DNA of 16,238 nucleotides from NCBI GenBank assembly GCA_964558665.1, contig CAZLFA010000079.1, forward strand, positions 1-16,238, given 5' to 3'. This document shows positions 6,081 through 14,281 of the stretch, piece after piece. Numbering within the stretch: position 1 is the stretch's first letter; each line of letters opens with the position of its first letter. The stretch comes from CAZLFA01 sp964558665 (GTDB lineage: Bacteria > Desulfobacterota > Syntrophia > Syntrophales > PHBD01). The translations under genes were made by a program, and so were the position numbers. Under the pieces are notes generated by a model. The model saw only the letters and a list, made by a program, of their open reading frames with translations. It made no database searches and had not been told where the DNA came from.

Positions 6081-8030
6081 CTAGATAATAGCCGCCCCTC
6101 TTATGGTGGACTGATGAATATTGTCGGCATATTTTTTCAGGGGACTGTCGTCCGGCAGCTTTTCTTGAAGCAGCTCTGAATACCCCACCATAACCCCCAG
6201 AACGTTATTGAGATCATGAGCTACGCCGCCTGAAAGTCTTCCCAGCACCTCCATCTTCTCCGCACGCTGAAGGCGCTCAGCAAACTCTTTCCGTTCCTCC
6301 TCTGCACGCTTGATTACCGTTATATCGCGGCCCTCGGGGATCAGCAATGTGATCTCACCAGATTTTCCGTAAACAGGCTTCAGGGAAAAGTCGATAATGG
6401 CCTTAGTTTCTCCTGCTCCCTGCATTTCCGTCTCGTAGCGGATGAATTCACCGCCTGCTGCTCTTCGCACAGCATCTTTTAACCGCTCAACCCGGTTTTC
6501 ATCTCCCCGCCACCATCGTATTTCCCAGAACGAACGGCCTTTTACATCCTCCATCGTGATGCCCGCAAAGTCCAGCGCGGCCTGATTTGCTTCGATCATC
6601 GTCCCGTCAGGCATCATCAGCCCCGTAAATTGGAAAGATGAGTTGAAGATGGCGCGGAAACGCTCCTCACTTTGACGCAGAGCATCTTCTGCCTGCTTGC
6701 GGTCGGTGATATCCTGAATTACGCCAACGATCTTTTGCGGTGTTCCCGCAGAATCGAAGAGAATGTTGGCCTGTGAATGAATTATCCGTATTGCTGCATC
6801 GCCGGCGCGGATTATCCGAAATTCACGGTCGTATCTCTTGTTTTCCCTGAGAAGCTCTTTCAGCGCCTTGTCCATTTCCGGCCGGTCCTCTTCATACACC
6901 ATTTTCTGGGCGTCGGCCAAAGTCAGGTAGGCGGCATCACGGCCGGGATAATCAAGCCCGTATATGCGAAACGCCTCTTCCGATCCCCACATTCTGTGGT
7001 TGATCAGATCGATTTCCCAGCTTCCCAGATGGGCGATGTTTTGGGCCTGGACGATCCGGGTTTCGCTTTTTCGCAACGATTCCTCAGACTCTTTTCGGTC
7101 GGTAATATCGCTGAGAAATGATAAAATCGACGGACGCCCCTGCCAATTTATCAGCGTCGAGTTTATTTCCACCCATTTAACGGATTTGTCCTTGCGAATG
7201 ATCCGGAAATTATAGACAGGCGGCAGCTCGTCACCCTTCATTCTCTTCAAATGGTTATCCAGCACCCTCTGTTTGTCGTCCGGGTGGATAAAGTCCGTAA
7301 AAGGACCGGCTCTCAATTCATCTTCTTCAAAACCGGACATCTCCACGGTCATTCTGTTAAGAAATACTATCTTTCCTGCTTGAGTAACGATGATTGCCTC
7401 ACGAGCGTTTTCTACAACAAGACGGTACTTTTCTTCGCTCTCGCGAAGCGATTTTTCGGCCAGCACGCGTGATTCCTGGTCAAGAAGCACAAGGCAAACC
7501 AGAAGCGTACCCAGCGGGTATATTGAAATAACCGGCAATGCAATATTAGCCAGCACCACAAATCTTATGTTTGCAGGCAGAGTCATTGTCATCGCCAGCA
7601 TGAAGATGTGAACAACGATGCCGAACCCCAGGAGATGCAGCGGTTTTGTCAAGTCGGGGCGGCGACGGCGGATATAGTGGTAAGCTATGCCGATAGCTGC
7701 GGAACATACAGAAACGGAAACTCCCATAATGGCGCCGGGACCGCCGAGCCATACACGGTATATGATGCTCATCAACGCCGAGATCAGGGCGGCTATCCAA
7801 CCACCGAACAATCCTGCAATGCTTATAATGATGGAACGGCCGTCGAAAATGAGACCGGGCGAAAAGACCAGCGGGTTCATCATACCGACTATCGCCACGG
7901 CTCCAAACAGGAAGCCTGACATTATGCGGTTGGTTCTTGATTCGTAATCCCACTTTCTGATGATAAGACTATAGAGAATGCTCAGCGAAACGATGAGGGT
8001 AATATTATTGATCAGTGAAGAGACAATCAT
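6081..8030 (-). CDS. Membrane multi-PAS hybrid histidine kinase, N-terminal part (truncated by TAG)
   Basis: 649 residues before a TAG at 6081-6083. Residues 1-190 form a 5TM-LYT sensor module: six or so hydrophobic segments with SPGLIFDGRSIIISIAGLFG and the RVWLGGPGAIMG signature. Three PAS/PAC domains follow (about 200-315, 325-445, 455-575), each closing with a DITDRK-type or GRDITVIK motif. Then comes the HisKA domain with phospho-accepting His605 in GGVAHDLNNVLG. The frame stops at RGAAII-stop, where relatives commonly read Q-DLLTLARRG, so CAG changed to TAG is the simplest explanation. With read-through the product is 968 residues. The intact enzyme would sense a membrane or redox-type signal, phosphorylate itself and pass phosphate to its own receiver; no separate output regulator is adjacent. 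As it stands the product cannot bind ATP. Confidence 0.8.
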   Translation of the reverse strand: MIVSSLINNITLIVSLSILYSLIIRKWDYESRTNRIMSGFLFGAVAIVGMMNPLVFSPGLIFDGRSIIISIAGLFGGWIAALISALMSIIYRVWLGGPGAIMGVSVSVCSAAIGIAYHYIRRRRPDLTKPLHLLGFGIVVHIFMLAMTMTLPANIRFVVLANIALPVISIYPLGTLLVCLVLLDQESRVLAEKSLRESEEKYRLVVENAREAIIVTQAGKIVFLNRMTVEMSGFEEDELRAGPFTDFIHPDDKQRVLDNHLKRMKGDELPPVYNFRIIRKDKSVKWVEINSTLINWQGRPSILSFLSDITDRKESEESLRKSETRIVQAQNIAHLGSWEIDLINHRMWGSEEAFRIYGLDYPGRDAAYLTLADAQKMVYEEDRPEMDKALKELLRENKRYDREFRIIRAGDAAIRIIHSQANILFDSAGTPQKIVGVIQDITDRKQAEDALRQSEERFRAIFNSSFQFTGLMMPDGTMIEANQAALDFAGITMEDVKGRSFWEIRWWRGDENRVERLKDAVRRAAGGEFIRYETEMQGAGETKAIIDFSLKPVYGKSGEITLLIPEGRDITVIKRAEEERKEFAERLQRAEKMEVLGRLSGGVAHDLNNVLGVMVGYSELLQEKLPDDSPLKKYADNIHQSTIRGAAII

Positions 8031-8341
8031 AAGCCGTTTGTTTGATCAAAATATAAAGATTAAATCGTTTACCTGATATGTGAATGAAAACAAGTTAATG
8101 ATAAAAACAGGCTAAGATGCAGTGCCGTGTACTTGGTTAACCAGTGACCGTCCGGTCACTAAACACACCTCATGACAGTATTTTTACATTGATTTGGGCG
8201 AAAAAACAAATAAAAAACGGCGTTAATTGTTCTTTTGTGATTGCCGAAATTTTATGTTATTCTTCAATAAAGAATCCTTCAGAGCGATAACCTCACAACG
8301 CTATACTTAACCGGCCATTTCACGGCAAAGAGGAAAAGTCT
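8031..8341. other. Divergent control region between kinase and NADH dehydrogenase
   Basis: No gene. It contains an 18-bp operator-like palindrome (8143-8160) and a weak promoter on the + strand (TTGTGA 8235-8240, 17 bp, TATTCT 8258-8263) that could serve the NADH dehydrogenase. The rest is AT-rich and unremarkable. Confidence 0.5.
8143..8160. promoter_or_regulatory. TetR-type operator-like palindrome
   Basis: AGTGACCG-TC-CGGTCACT has perfect 8-bp arms around 2 bp. The TGACCGnCCGGTCA pattern resembles operators of TetR-family repressors. No TetR gene is in the window. It could control the kinase, the NADH dehydrogenase or both. Confidence 0.5.
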
Positions 8342-9637
8342 TTGAGCGAACGAAAAAGACCGAAGGTGATAATTATCGGAGCGGGATTCGGAGGATTGTG
8401 GGCGGCACGCAGCCTGGCCGGCAGGGATGTCGATGTTCTGATCATAGACAGGAACAACTACCACACCTTTCTCGCCCTCCTCTATCAAGTAGCAGCTGCG
8501 GAGCTGGAAGCAGAAGACATCGCCTACCCTGTACGCAGCATCCTCTGGAAACTTCACCATATAGACTTCATGCTCGGCAATATTAATAAAATCGACCCGA
8601 ACAACCGCGTCGTCACAACGGAGGCAGAATCTATTTCCTATGATTACCTGATTGTGGCCGCGGGAAGCGTCACGCACACCTTCGGCATACCGGGGATAGA
8701 AGAATACGCCTATGGCCTGAAAACCCTTGAAGAGGCTGTACTTCTGAAGAATCATATTATCTGCTGTTTCGAAGAAGCCTCACACGAAGTGGATAAAACA
8801 AGAAGAGAAAAGCTTCTTACATTCACCATTGCAGGCGGCGGAGCCACCGGGGTGGAATACGCCGGAGCCTTGAGCGAACTGGTCCACGGACCTCTTGTTA
8901 ACGATTATCCGTCAATTAATTTCAATTCCGTGAGGATCGTTCTCGTCGAGGCATCAGGATCTCTCGTTGCGGCTATGCCGGAACCGATAAGGACTTATGC
9001 CGAAGAAAGACTACAAAAAATGGGTGTCGAAGTGCGTCTGAATGCAAGAGTCCTGGAGGTAACCCCGGAGCGGGTTCTGCTTGATGGAAATGTCGACATA
9101 CCCTGCCGGACGGTGGTCTGGAGTGCGGGTGTAAAGGGCGAACCTGTTGCCGCCCTCTCGGGACTGCCGGCAAAGAAGGACGGACGAATCCCTGTTTTGC
9201 CGACGCTGCAGGTTCCCGGTCATCCCGAAATACATGTGATAGGCGACCTTGCGTCTATTGAAGAGAATGGAAAAGTGCTGCCCATGGTTGCACAGGTCGC
9301 CATACAGTCCGGAATTGCCGCCGCACGGAACATACTTTGCCAGATAGACGGCAGAGAAGTTCAACGCTTTCAGTATCGGGATCGGGGATCAATGATCACC
9401 ATCGGTAGAAACGCTGCCGGTGTTGCCATTGCCGGACGTTCTTATACGGGCTTCTTCGCCTGGATACTCTGGCTGTTCATCCACCTCTTCAATCTTATCG
9501 GCTTTCGCAATCGTGTAATGGTGCTTATCAACTGGGCATGGGACTACCTGCTCTACGAAAGGGCAGTGCGCTTCATCTTTCCCTCGCGCATGACCATCGT
9601 CGGCAGGGCACCAGACAAAGGCTGCCGTTCCGAATGA
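8342..9637 (+). CDS. ndh: Type II NADH:quinone oxidoreductase (NDH-2)
   Basis: 431 residues, single-subunit flavoenzyme that moves electrons from NADH to the quinone pool at the inner membrane face without pumping protons. The FAD-binding Rossmann motif GAGFGG (13-18) ends strand VIIIG. The NADH-binding motif is GGGATG (165-170), followed by VEYAGALSEL. The second FAD motif VIGDLA (299-304) and the AQVAIQSG helix are typical of NDH-2. The C-terminal stretch 370-415 (FFAWILWLFIHLFNLIGFRN and on) is the amphipathic membrane anchor. The start is a TTG at 8342 behind AGAGGA; no other start keeps the N-terminal strand. nrfHA follows after 111 bp in the same direction, suggesting that it feeds the quinol used by NrfH. 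A related sulfide:quinone oxidoreductase is unlikely: the sequence fits NDH-2 throughout. Confidence 0.9.
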   Translation: MSERKRPKVIIIGAGFGGLWAARSLAGRDVDVLIIDRNNYHTFLALLYQVAAAELEAEDIAYPVRSILWKLHHIDFMLGNINKIDPNNRVVTTEAESISYDYLIVAAGSVTHTFGIPGIEEYAYGLKTLEEAVLLKNHIICCFEEASHEVDKTRREKLLTFTIAGGGATGVEYAGALSELVHGPLVNDYPSINFNSVRIVLVEASGSLVAAMPEPIRTYAEERLQKMGVEVRLNARVLEVTPERVLLDGNVDIPCRTVVWSAGVKGEPVAALSGLPAKKDGRIPVLPTLQVPGHPEIHVIGDLASIEENGKVLPMVAQVAIQSGIAAARNILCQIDGREVQRFQYRDRGSMITIGRNAAGVAIAGRSYTGFFAWILWLFIHLFNLIGFRNRVMVLINWAWDYLLYERAVRFIFPSRMTIVGRAPDKGCRSE

Positions 9638-9748
9638 TAAAGAGCAAAATACTTCTTTATAAATGGAATTATTATCTGCTTTTTGTTATCATCGGGTGAA
9701 AGATCAGGGATGTTATCCGCACCTTAACTTTTTTTAACAGGAACGCCT

Positions 9749-10222
9749 ATGTTCCTGAAAAAACTTCTCGGCCTTTCAGCACTCAAGCTTCTCGGGGCGG
9801 GCGTCATTGCCGGTGCGCTGCTTGCTTTGTTTTTTGTTCTTCAGTACCATGCATCCGGCAACCCCGCATTCTGCGCATCCTGCCACAGCATGGAAGGCGT
9901 TCACACATACTGGAAACTGTCCAACCACAAGCAGTTCGCCTGCATCGAATGCCATCTCCCGAACTCCCATATAGTTGTCAAGGTCGCCTATAAAACCAAG
10001 GCGGGACTCAACGACCTTTTTCATGAGACACTGCGCGATTACCCGGATAAGTTATCGTTATCCGGACAGGGGAAGATGATTGTAAGAGGCAACTGCCTCA
10101 GATGCCACTATTCAACGGTCGAAAATACACCCATGGGCCTGCAGGGAGGGGATTGCCTCAAGTGCCACCGCTTCCTGGTCCACGGGCAGGGAGCGAGCAA
10201 AGGAGGGATTAAAGTTGAATAG
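9749..10222 (+). CDS. nrfH: Membrane-anchored tetraheme cytochrome c, nitrite reductase small subunit
   Basis: 157 residues: an N-terminal transmembrane anchor (about 12-33) followed by four CxxCH heme sites (CASCH 42-46, CIECH 65-69, CLRCH 116-120, CLKCH 136-140), the NapC/NirT-family NrfH layout. The first site reads CASCHSM; in Desulfovibrio NrfH this Met is the unusual ligand of the quinol-facing heme. NrfH oxidises menaquinol and hands electrons to NrfA on the periplasmic side. Its length fits NrfH. ATG 9749 is preceded by a modest AGGAA. It overlaps nrfA by 8 nt (stop TAG at 10220-10222), so the two are probably translationally coupled. Confidence 0.93.
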   Translation: MFLKKLLGLSALKLLGAGVIAGALLALFFVLQYHASGNPAFCASCHSMEGVHTYWKLSNHKQFACIECHLPNSHIVVKVAYKTKAGLNDLFHETLRDYPDKLSLSGQGKMIVRGNCLRCHYSTVENTPMGLQGGDCLKCHRFLVHGQGASKGGIKVE

Positions 10223-11495
10223 CTATACGAAAGCAGTTTTGTCGGTTCTGGTTGTCATGAGCATTCTTCTCGGCATCGTCCTTCTCCGGGTCTTTGTCGC
10301 CAAGCCGGACAGCCCGGTAAAGCTGGTCCAAATACCGGAAGGCGAATACGACCCTGCGGTCTGGGGCAAATACTATCCCCTGGAATACAAAAGCTACCTG
10401 AAGAACAGGGAGATGACACCCTCTCCGACAGGCTTCGGCGGCAGCGAGAAGTATCAGAAATCGACAAAGGAGCCGGAAATGCTAGTCAACTTCAAAGGCA
10501 TGGCATTCAGCAAGGATTACACGGAAGAACGCGGCCATCCCTATGCCCTTCAGGACCTGAAGGAAACGAAAAGGGTCAACGAAACGACGCCCGGCTCCTG
10601 CATGACCTGCAAAACGGCAAATCTGGAAACCATCTACAAGGAGATGGGGTGGAACTACGCAAAGACGCCACTCCCTCAACTCATGCCGAAAATCAAACAC
10701 CCCATTGTCTGTGCAAACTGCCATGACCCGAAGACAATGAACCTGCGCGTGAACAACCCCGCCTTCGTCGAGGCCATGAAACGCAGGGGAATCGATATCA
10801 GCAAGGCATCGCGCGAGGAGATGCGCAGTTACGTCTGCGGACAGTGCCATGTGGAATACTATTTCGAGCCCGCATCGAAGAAGGTTGTCTTTCCCTGGGA
10901 CAAGGGCCTCCATCCCGAAAAAATTTATGATTACTATGCTGCCAACCCTGCTGGATTTGATCAGGACTGGCTGCATCCGGATTCACAGGCAAAAATGCTG
11001 AAGGCGCAGCATCCGGAATATGAAACCTGGTCGGGCGGTGTGCACGGACAGTCCGGTATATCCTGCGCAGACTGCCATATGCCCTACATGCGTGACGGGG
11101 GGAAAAAGTATTCTTCCCACTGGGTGACAAGCCCCATGAAGCACGCGGAAGCCTCTTGCAGGCCTTGCCACACCCAGGATGCGAAATGGATGATTGATCG
11201 CGTCAAGACGACTCAGAACAACGTATGGCAGTTGCAGCGGACGGCCGGACAGACCATAGCAAAGGCTCATGAGGCAATTGGCAGGGCGGCAAAGGGTTCC
11301 CGGGCAAATACTGGCGGGCTGAACAAAGCACGCGAGCTAGTACGTAAGGCTCAATGGTTCTGGGATTTTGTGGCGGCGGAAAACAGCATGGGATTTCACA
11401 ACCCGGATCAGGTGCTCAATACGCTGGGCCGATCCATTGACCTGGCTCATCAGGCAATTGCCGCAGCCGGCCGCGCATCAGGAGCAGAGCGCTGA
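10215..11495 (+). CDS. nrfA: Ammonia-forming cytochrome c nitrite reductase, catalytic subunit
   Basis: 426 residues, pentaheme periplasmic enzyme reducing nitrite to ammonium with six electrons. Catalytic heme 1 has the diagnostic CMTCK (129-133), Lys instead of His. The others are CANCH (166-170), CGQCH (208-212), CADCH (284-288) and CRPCH (315-319). Active-site region Tyr215/216 lies in CHVEYYF, and the family stretch AQHPEYETWSGGVHGQSG (264-281), with His277, precedes heme 4. An uncleaved or late-cleaved signal anchor covers residues 7-28. Translation starts at a TTG (10215) behind GGAGGG, inside the nrfH end. It is compact: many NrfA proteins are about 470-500 residues. Nothing between nrfA and the convergent ggt-like gene looks like a terminator. 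Confidence 0.95.
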   Translation: MNSYTKAVLSVLVVMSILLGIVLLRVFVAKPDSPVKLVQIPEGEYDPAVWGKYYPLEYKSYLKNREMTPSPTGFGGSEKYQKSTKEPEMLVNFKGMAFSKDYTEERGHPYALQDLKETKRVNETTPGSCMTCKTANLETIYKEMGWNYAKTPLPQLMPKIKHPIVCANCHDPKTMNLRVNNPAFVEAMKRRGIDISKASREEMRSYVCGQCHVEYYFEPASKKVVFPWDKGLHPEKIYDYYAANPAGFDQDWLHPDSQAKMLKAQHPEYETWSGGVHGQSGISCADCHMPYMRDGGKKYSSHWVTSPMKHAEASCRPCHTQDAKWMIDRVKTTQNNVWQLQRTAGQTIAKAHEAIGRAAKGSRANTGGLNKARELVRKAQWFWDFVAAENSMGFHNPDQVLNTLGRSIDLAHQAIAAAGRASGAER

Positions 11496-11524
11496 AATCT
11501 TAGTAACTCATACCTCTCATGCTG

Positions 11525-13255
11525 TCAATATCCCAGCGCCATGCATTCGCGCCGGGTGTCGCATGCTCCATAGCGAATCGAAGAATCCGGATTCACCATG
11601 ATGCTCAGGGCCGACCCCATGGCCGCTTTCGTCACGACGTTATGCCCCATTTCACCCAGCATCCTGATCGTGTCCGGGCTTATACCTCTTTCGATACGAA
11701 GTTCGTACGGCAGCCATTCGTGATGAATCTTCGGCGCATTCACCGCCTCCTGGATATTCATCCGATGATCAATTACATTCATGATTACCTGTGCGATAGT
11801 GGAGATGATCCGGGAGCTTCCCGGGCTTCCCGTAATCAGCCTGAGTTTCCCGTTTTTCATGACCATGGTCGGTGCCATGGCGGTCAGCATTCTTTTTCCG
11901 GGAGCGATGGCATTGGCTTCACCCTGGACAACCCCTGCTGCGTCAGTCCGGCCGGGATTGGTGTTGAAATTGTCCATCTCATTATTCAGCAGGAAACCCG
12001 CCCCTTCAACAACAATGCCGCTGCCGAAGTTGCCGTTTAACGTGTAAGTGCAGGACACAGCGTTCCCTTCCTTATCGACTATGGAGAAATGGGTTGTCTG
12101 GTCTTTCTCATAAGCCGGGGCATCGCCCGTTCTGAAATCTTCAGCCGATGCGGCACGGGCAGGATTGATCTCATGGCGCTTCCGCGCCGCATAAGACTTG
12201 GACGTCAGTCCTTTCACCGGCACCTTAACCATGTCCGGATCACCCGGATATAAAGACAGGTCTGCAAAGGCCCTCTTCATCGACTCCGCCGCCAGATGGA
12301 TCGTCGCTGCCGAGTTATGGCCGGAGCGGTTCAGGTCATAGCCTTCCAGGATATTGAGAATCTGGATGATGCTGACACCTCCGGAACTGGGCGGAGACAT
12401 GGAGAATATATCATGCCCCCGATACGTCCCGTGTACCGGCATCCTGACGACCGGAGCATATGCAGCAAGATCCTCTTTGGTTATCAGGCCGCCGTTTACT
12501 TTCATCTGTTTCACTATCAGATCGGCAATTGCCCCTCTATAAAATGATTCAGGCCCCTCCCTGGCAATCAGTTGTAGAGTTTTTGCCAGGTCCTTTTGTA
12601 CAAACAGGTCGCCGGTTTCATAACTGCTGCCGTCCTTTTTGAAGAAGATAGCGGCTGTCGCAGGACGTGACCTGAGCAGTTTTTCATAGGCTTTTATGTC
12701 GGCTGTGAAGAAATCACTGACGATGAAACCCTTGCCGGCATATTGTATCGCCGGCGCCAAGGCCTTTGCCAATGTTATAGTACCGTATTTTTCGAGCGCC
12801 CCGGCAAGCCCCGCCACGGTGCCCGGAACCGCCACGGCCAGATAACTCTCCCGGCTGAGTTTCTGATCAGCCTTGCCGTCCTTATCGACGAACATGTTTC
12901 GTGATGCCTTAAGGCCTGCTTTTTGCCAGAAATCAAGGGCTAGCATTTCTTTGGTCGACGCCAGATATATGAGCATAAAACCGCCGCCGCCGATATTGCC
13001 TGCACGCGGCAGTGTAACCGCCATGACGAATGCCGCGGTTACCGCTGCGTCAACCGCATTTCCTCCATTTTTCAGAACGTCAACGGCAGCCCTGGTGGCC
13101 AGTCCCTGTCCCGTCACCACCATACCCTTTTTCCCCTGCACGGGAAAGGCCAGCGCCGTCTCCTCCGCATAACATGCGGAGTCAGGGCACATCATGGAAA
13201 GAAAAAATACAGCCGTAATCAGCAGTAAAGTTTTAAAAAAATACATTCCCGCCAT
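11525..13255 (-). CDS. Gamma-glutamyltransferase-fold Ntn hydrolase with altered substrate pocket
   Basis: 576 residues, a secreted self-cleaving N-terminal-nucleophile hydrolase of the gamma-glutamyltranspeptidase family. A signal peptide (about 1-29, ending DSACYA) leads into the large subunit with NIGGGGFMLIY and FSMSPPSSGG. The autocleavage site and nucleophile is Thr387 in DQTTHFSIVD, and Asn407 is kept. By spacing from the nucleophile, E. coli GGT residues that hold the gamma-glutamyl group differ: Gln430 is Glu426, Asp433 is Asn429, Ser462-Ser463 is Thr458-Ala459. The usual DFRE motif with the carboxylate-binding Arg reads DFWQ (Trp110). I infer an acylase or hydrolase with another substrate rather than a true glutathione-degrading GGT. 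The start is ambiguous: GTG 13258, ATG 13255 or ATG 13246, none with a good ribosome site. It lies 72 bp downstream of hisF, perhaps behind a weak terminator. Confidence 0.85.
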   Translation of the reverse strand: MAGMYFFKTLLLITAVFFLSMMCPDSACYAEETALAFPVQGKKGMVVTGQGLATRAAVDVLKNGGNAVDAAVTAAFVMAVTLPRAGNIGGGGFMLIYLASTKEMLALDFWQKAGLKASRNMFVDKDGKADQKLSRESYLAVAVPGTVAGLAGALEKYGTITLAKALAPAIQYAGKGFIVSDFFTADIKAYEKLLRSRPATAAIFFKKDGSSYETGDLFVQKDLAKTLQLIAREGPESFYRGAIADLIVKQMKVNGGLITKEDLAAYAPVVRMPVHGTYRGHDIFSMSPPSSGGVSIIQILNILEGYDLNRSGHNSAATIHLAAESMKRAFADLSLYPGDPDMVKVPVKGLTSKSYAARKRHEINPARAASAEDFRTGDAPAYEKDQTTHFSIVDKEGNAVSCTYTLNGNFGSGIVVEGAGFLLNNEMDNFNTNPGRTDAAGVVQGEANAIAPGKRMLTAMAPTMVMKNGKLRLITGSPGSSRIISTIAQVIMNVIDHRMNIQEAVNAPKIHHEWLPYELRIERGISPDTIRMLGEMGHNVVTKAAMGSALSIMVNPDSSIRYGACDTRRECMALGY

Positions 13256-13283
13256 CACTCATCCGTTTTATATCTTCTATCTC

Positions 13284-13313
13284 AAAAAAGGGGCTTCTTA
13301 GAATTTATCGCCC
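13284..13313 (-). terminator. Possible weak terminator between hisF and the GGT-like gene
   Basis: Read on the minus strand, GGGC (13313-13310) can pair with GCCC (13294-13291), with an inner TTC-taa-GAA, followed at once by CTTTTTT. The stem is short, so partial read-through into the GGT-like gene is possible. Confidence 0.35.
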
Positions 13314-13327
13314 GATATCGTTTGATG

Positions 13328-14089
13328 TCAGGCAACCGCCAATCCTCTTTTTGCCAGATATTCTTTCACTTCCCTGATACGAAGAATCCGATAGTGAAAC
13401 ACGGAAGCGGCGAGCAGAACCGTGGCGCCGCCTTTTACAGCGACCTCATAGAAATCTTCCAGTTTCCCCGCACCACCCGATGCAACAACAGGCAGAGTGA
13501 CCGCATCAGAAACAGCCTTGGTAAATTCAATGTCATATCCGGTCTGAGTCCCGTCTCCATCCATGCTCGTCGGCAGTATGACACCGGCACCGAGTTCCTG
13601 ACATTTTTTTGCCCAAGCGATGGCATCCTTGCCGACAGGTTTGGTGCCGCCCGATACAACCAGCTCGAATCCCGAGGGCATTCCGCTGTTCCTGCGGGCG
13701 TCAACGGCTATGGTAATCCTTTCCGGCCCGAATTTACCAGACGCCTCTCGAACAAGATCCGGATTATTAACTGCGGCGCTGTTCATGGAAACCTTGCCTG
13801 CCCCGGCTTCAAGAACAAGCCGGATGTCTTCAAGCGTGGAGATGCCGCCCCCCACAGTAAGTGGAATTGATATCACGGAAGACACCTTCTTAACCCATTC
13901 CAGACGGGTTTTCCTGTTTTCCAGGGTCGCTGCAATATCCAGCATCGCCAGTTCGTCCGCCCCTTCCGACTGATAGAATGCGGCATTTTCAACCGGATCC
14001 CCCGCATCCTTCAAATCGACAAAGTGAATACCCTTTACTACATGTCCTTCCTTCATATCGAGGCACGGCATAATTTTGATGGTCCCCAT
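13328..14089 (-). CDS. hisF: Imidazole glycerol phosphate synthase cyclase subunit
   Basis: 253 residues, a full-length (beta/alpha)8 barrel that uses ammonia to turn PRFAR into imidazole glycerol phosphate and AICAR, linking histidine and purine synthesis. Catalytic Asp11 (PCLDMKEG) and Asp130 (AVDARR) sit at the canonical numbers. Phosphate-binding loops LTVGGGIS (77-84), SMDGDGT and ASGGAG are present. The start ATG 14089 has a near-perfect AAGGAGGAG upstream. Details differ from standard HisF: TSMDGDGT for TSMDRDGT, and ELVVSGGTKPVG where WEVFTHGGR is usual. The glutaminase partner HisH and all other his genes are absent here. An alternative is a HisF paralogue serving as ammonia channel for a PP-loop amidotransferase, as in surface-sugar loci, but the intact Asp pair favours the histidine role. 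Confidence 0.88.
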   Translation of the reverse strand: MGTIKIMPCLDMKEGHVVKGIHFVDLKDAGDPVENAAFYQSEGADELAMLDIAATLENRKTRLEWVKKVSSVISIPLTVGGGISTLEDIRLVLEAGAGKVSMNSAAVNNPDLVREASGKFGPERITIAVDARRNSGMPSGFELVVSGGTKPVGKDAIAWAKKCQELGAGVILPTSMDGDGTQTGYDIEFTKAVSDAVTLPVVASGGAGKLEDFYEVAVKGGATVLLAASVFHYRILRIREVKEYLAKRGLAVA

Positions 14090-14219
14090 TGATTATCTCC
14101 TCCTTATAATGATTATTCGTATCTCTTTTAGACATATACAGATTTTTTTACAATCAAATTTATCACCCGCCTGCTCCGTTTTTTATCTGATCTACTCTTG
14201 TTTTTTCCAGTGATAAGAC

Positions 14220-14248
14220 TTGCACTTGATGCTGTTTTGATTTAATGA
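14220..14248 (+). promoter_or_regulatory. Promoter of the GuaA-like gene
   Basis: TTGCAC (14220-14225) and TAATGA (14243-14248) with a 17-bp spacer, about 34 bp before the start codon. It lies in the 192-bp divergent gap shared with hisF. Confidence 0.4.
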
Positions 14249-14281
14249 TCGTCAACTACATCTTATTAAGGAGCCTTTCTT

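Noticed and set aside
6081..8030. Genome-wide recoding of TAG as sense
   Set aside because: TAG properly ends nrfH, the GuaA-like gene and the kinase itself at positions where homologues also end, so it works as a stop here; only local read-through remains possible.
10482..11270. Long minus-strand ORFs across nrfA
   Set aside because: They mirror nrfA coding sequence in another frame; the heme motifs fix the + strand frame.
11519..12047. Plus-strand ORFs across the GGT-like gene
   Set aside because: Shadows of the minus-strand gene; no ribosome sites and no recognisable motifs.
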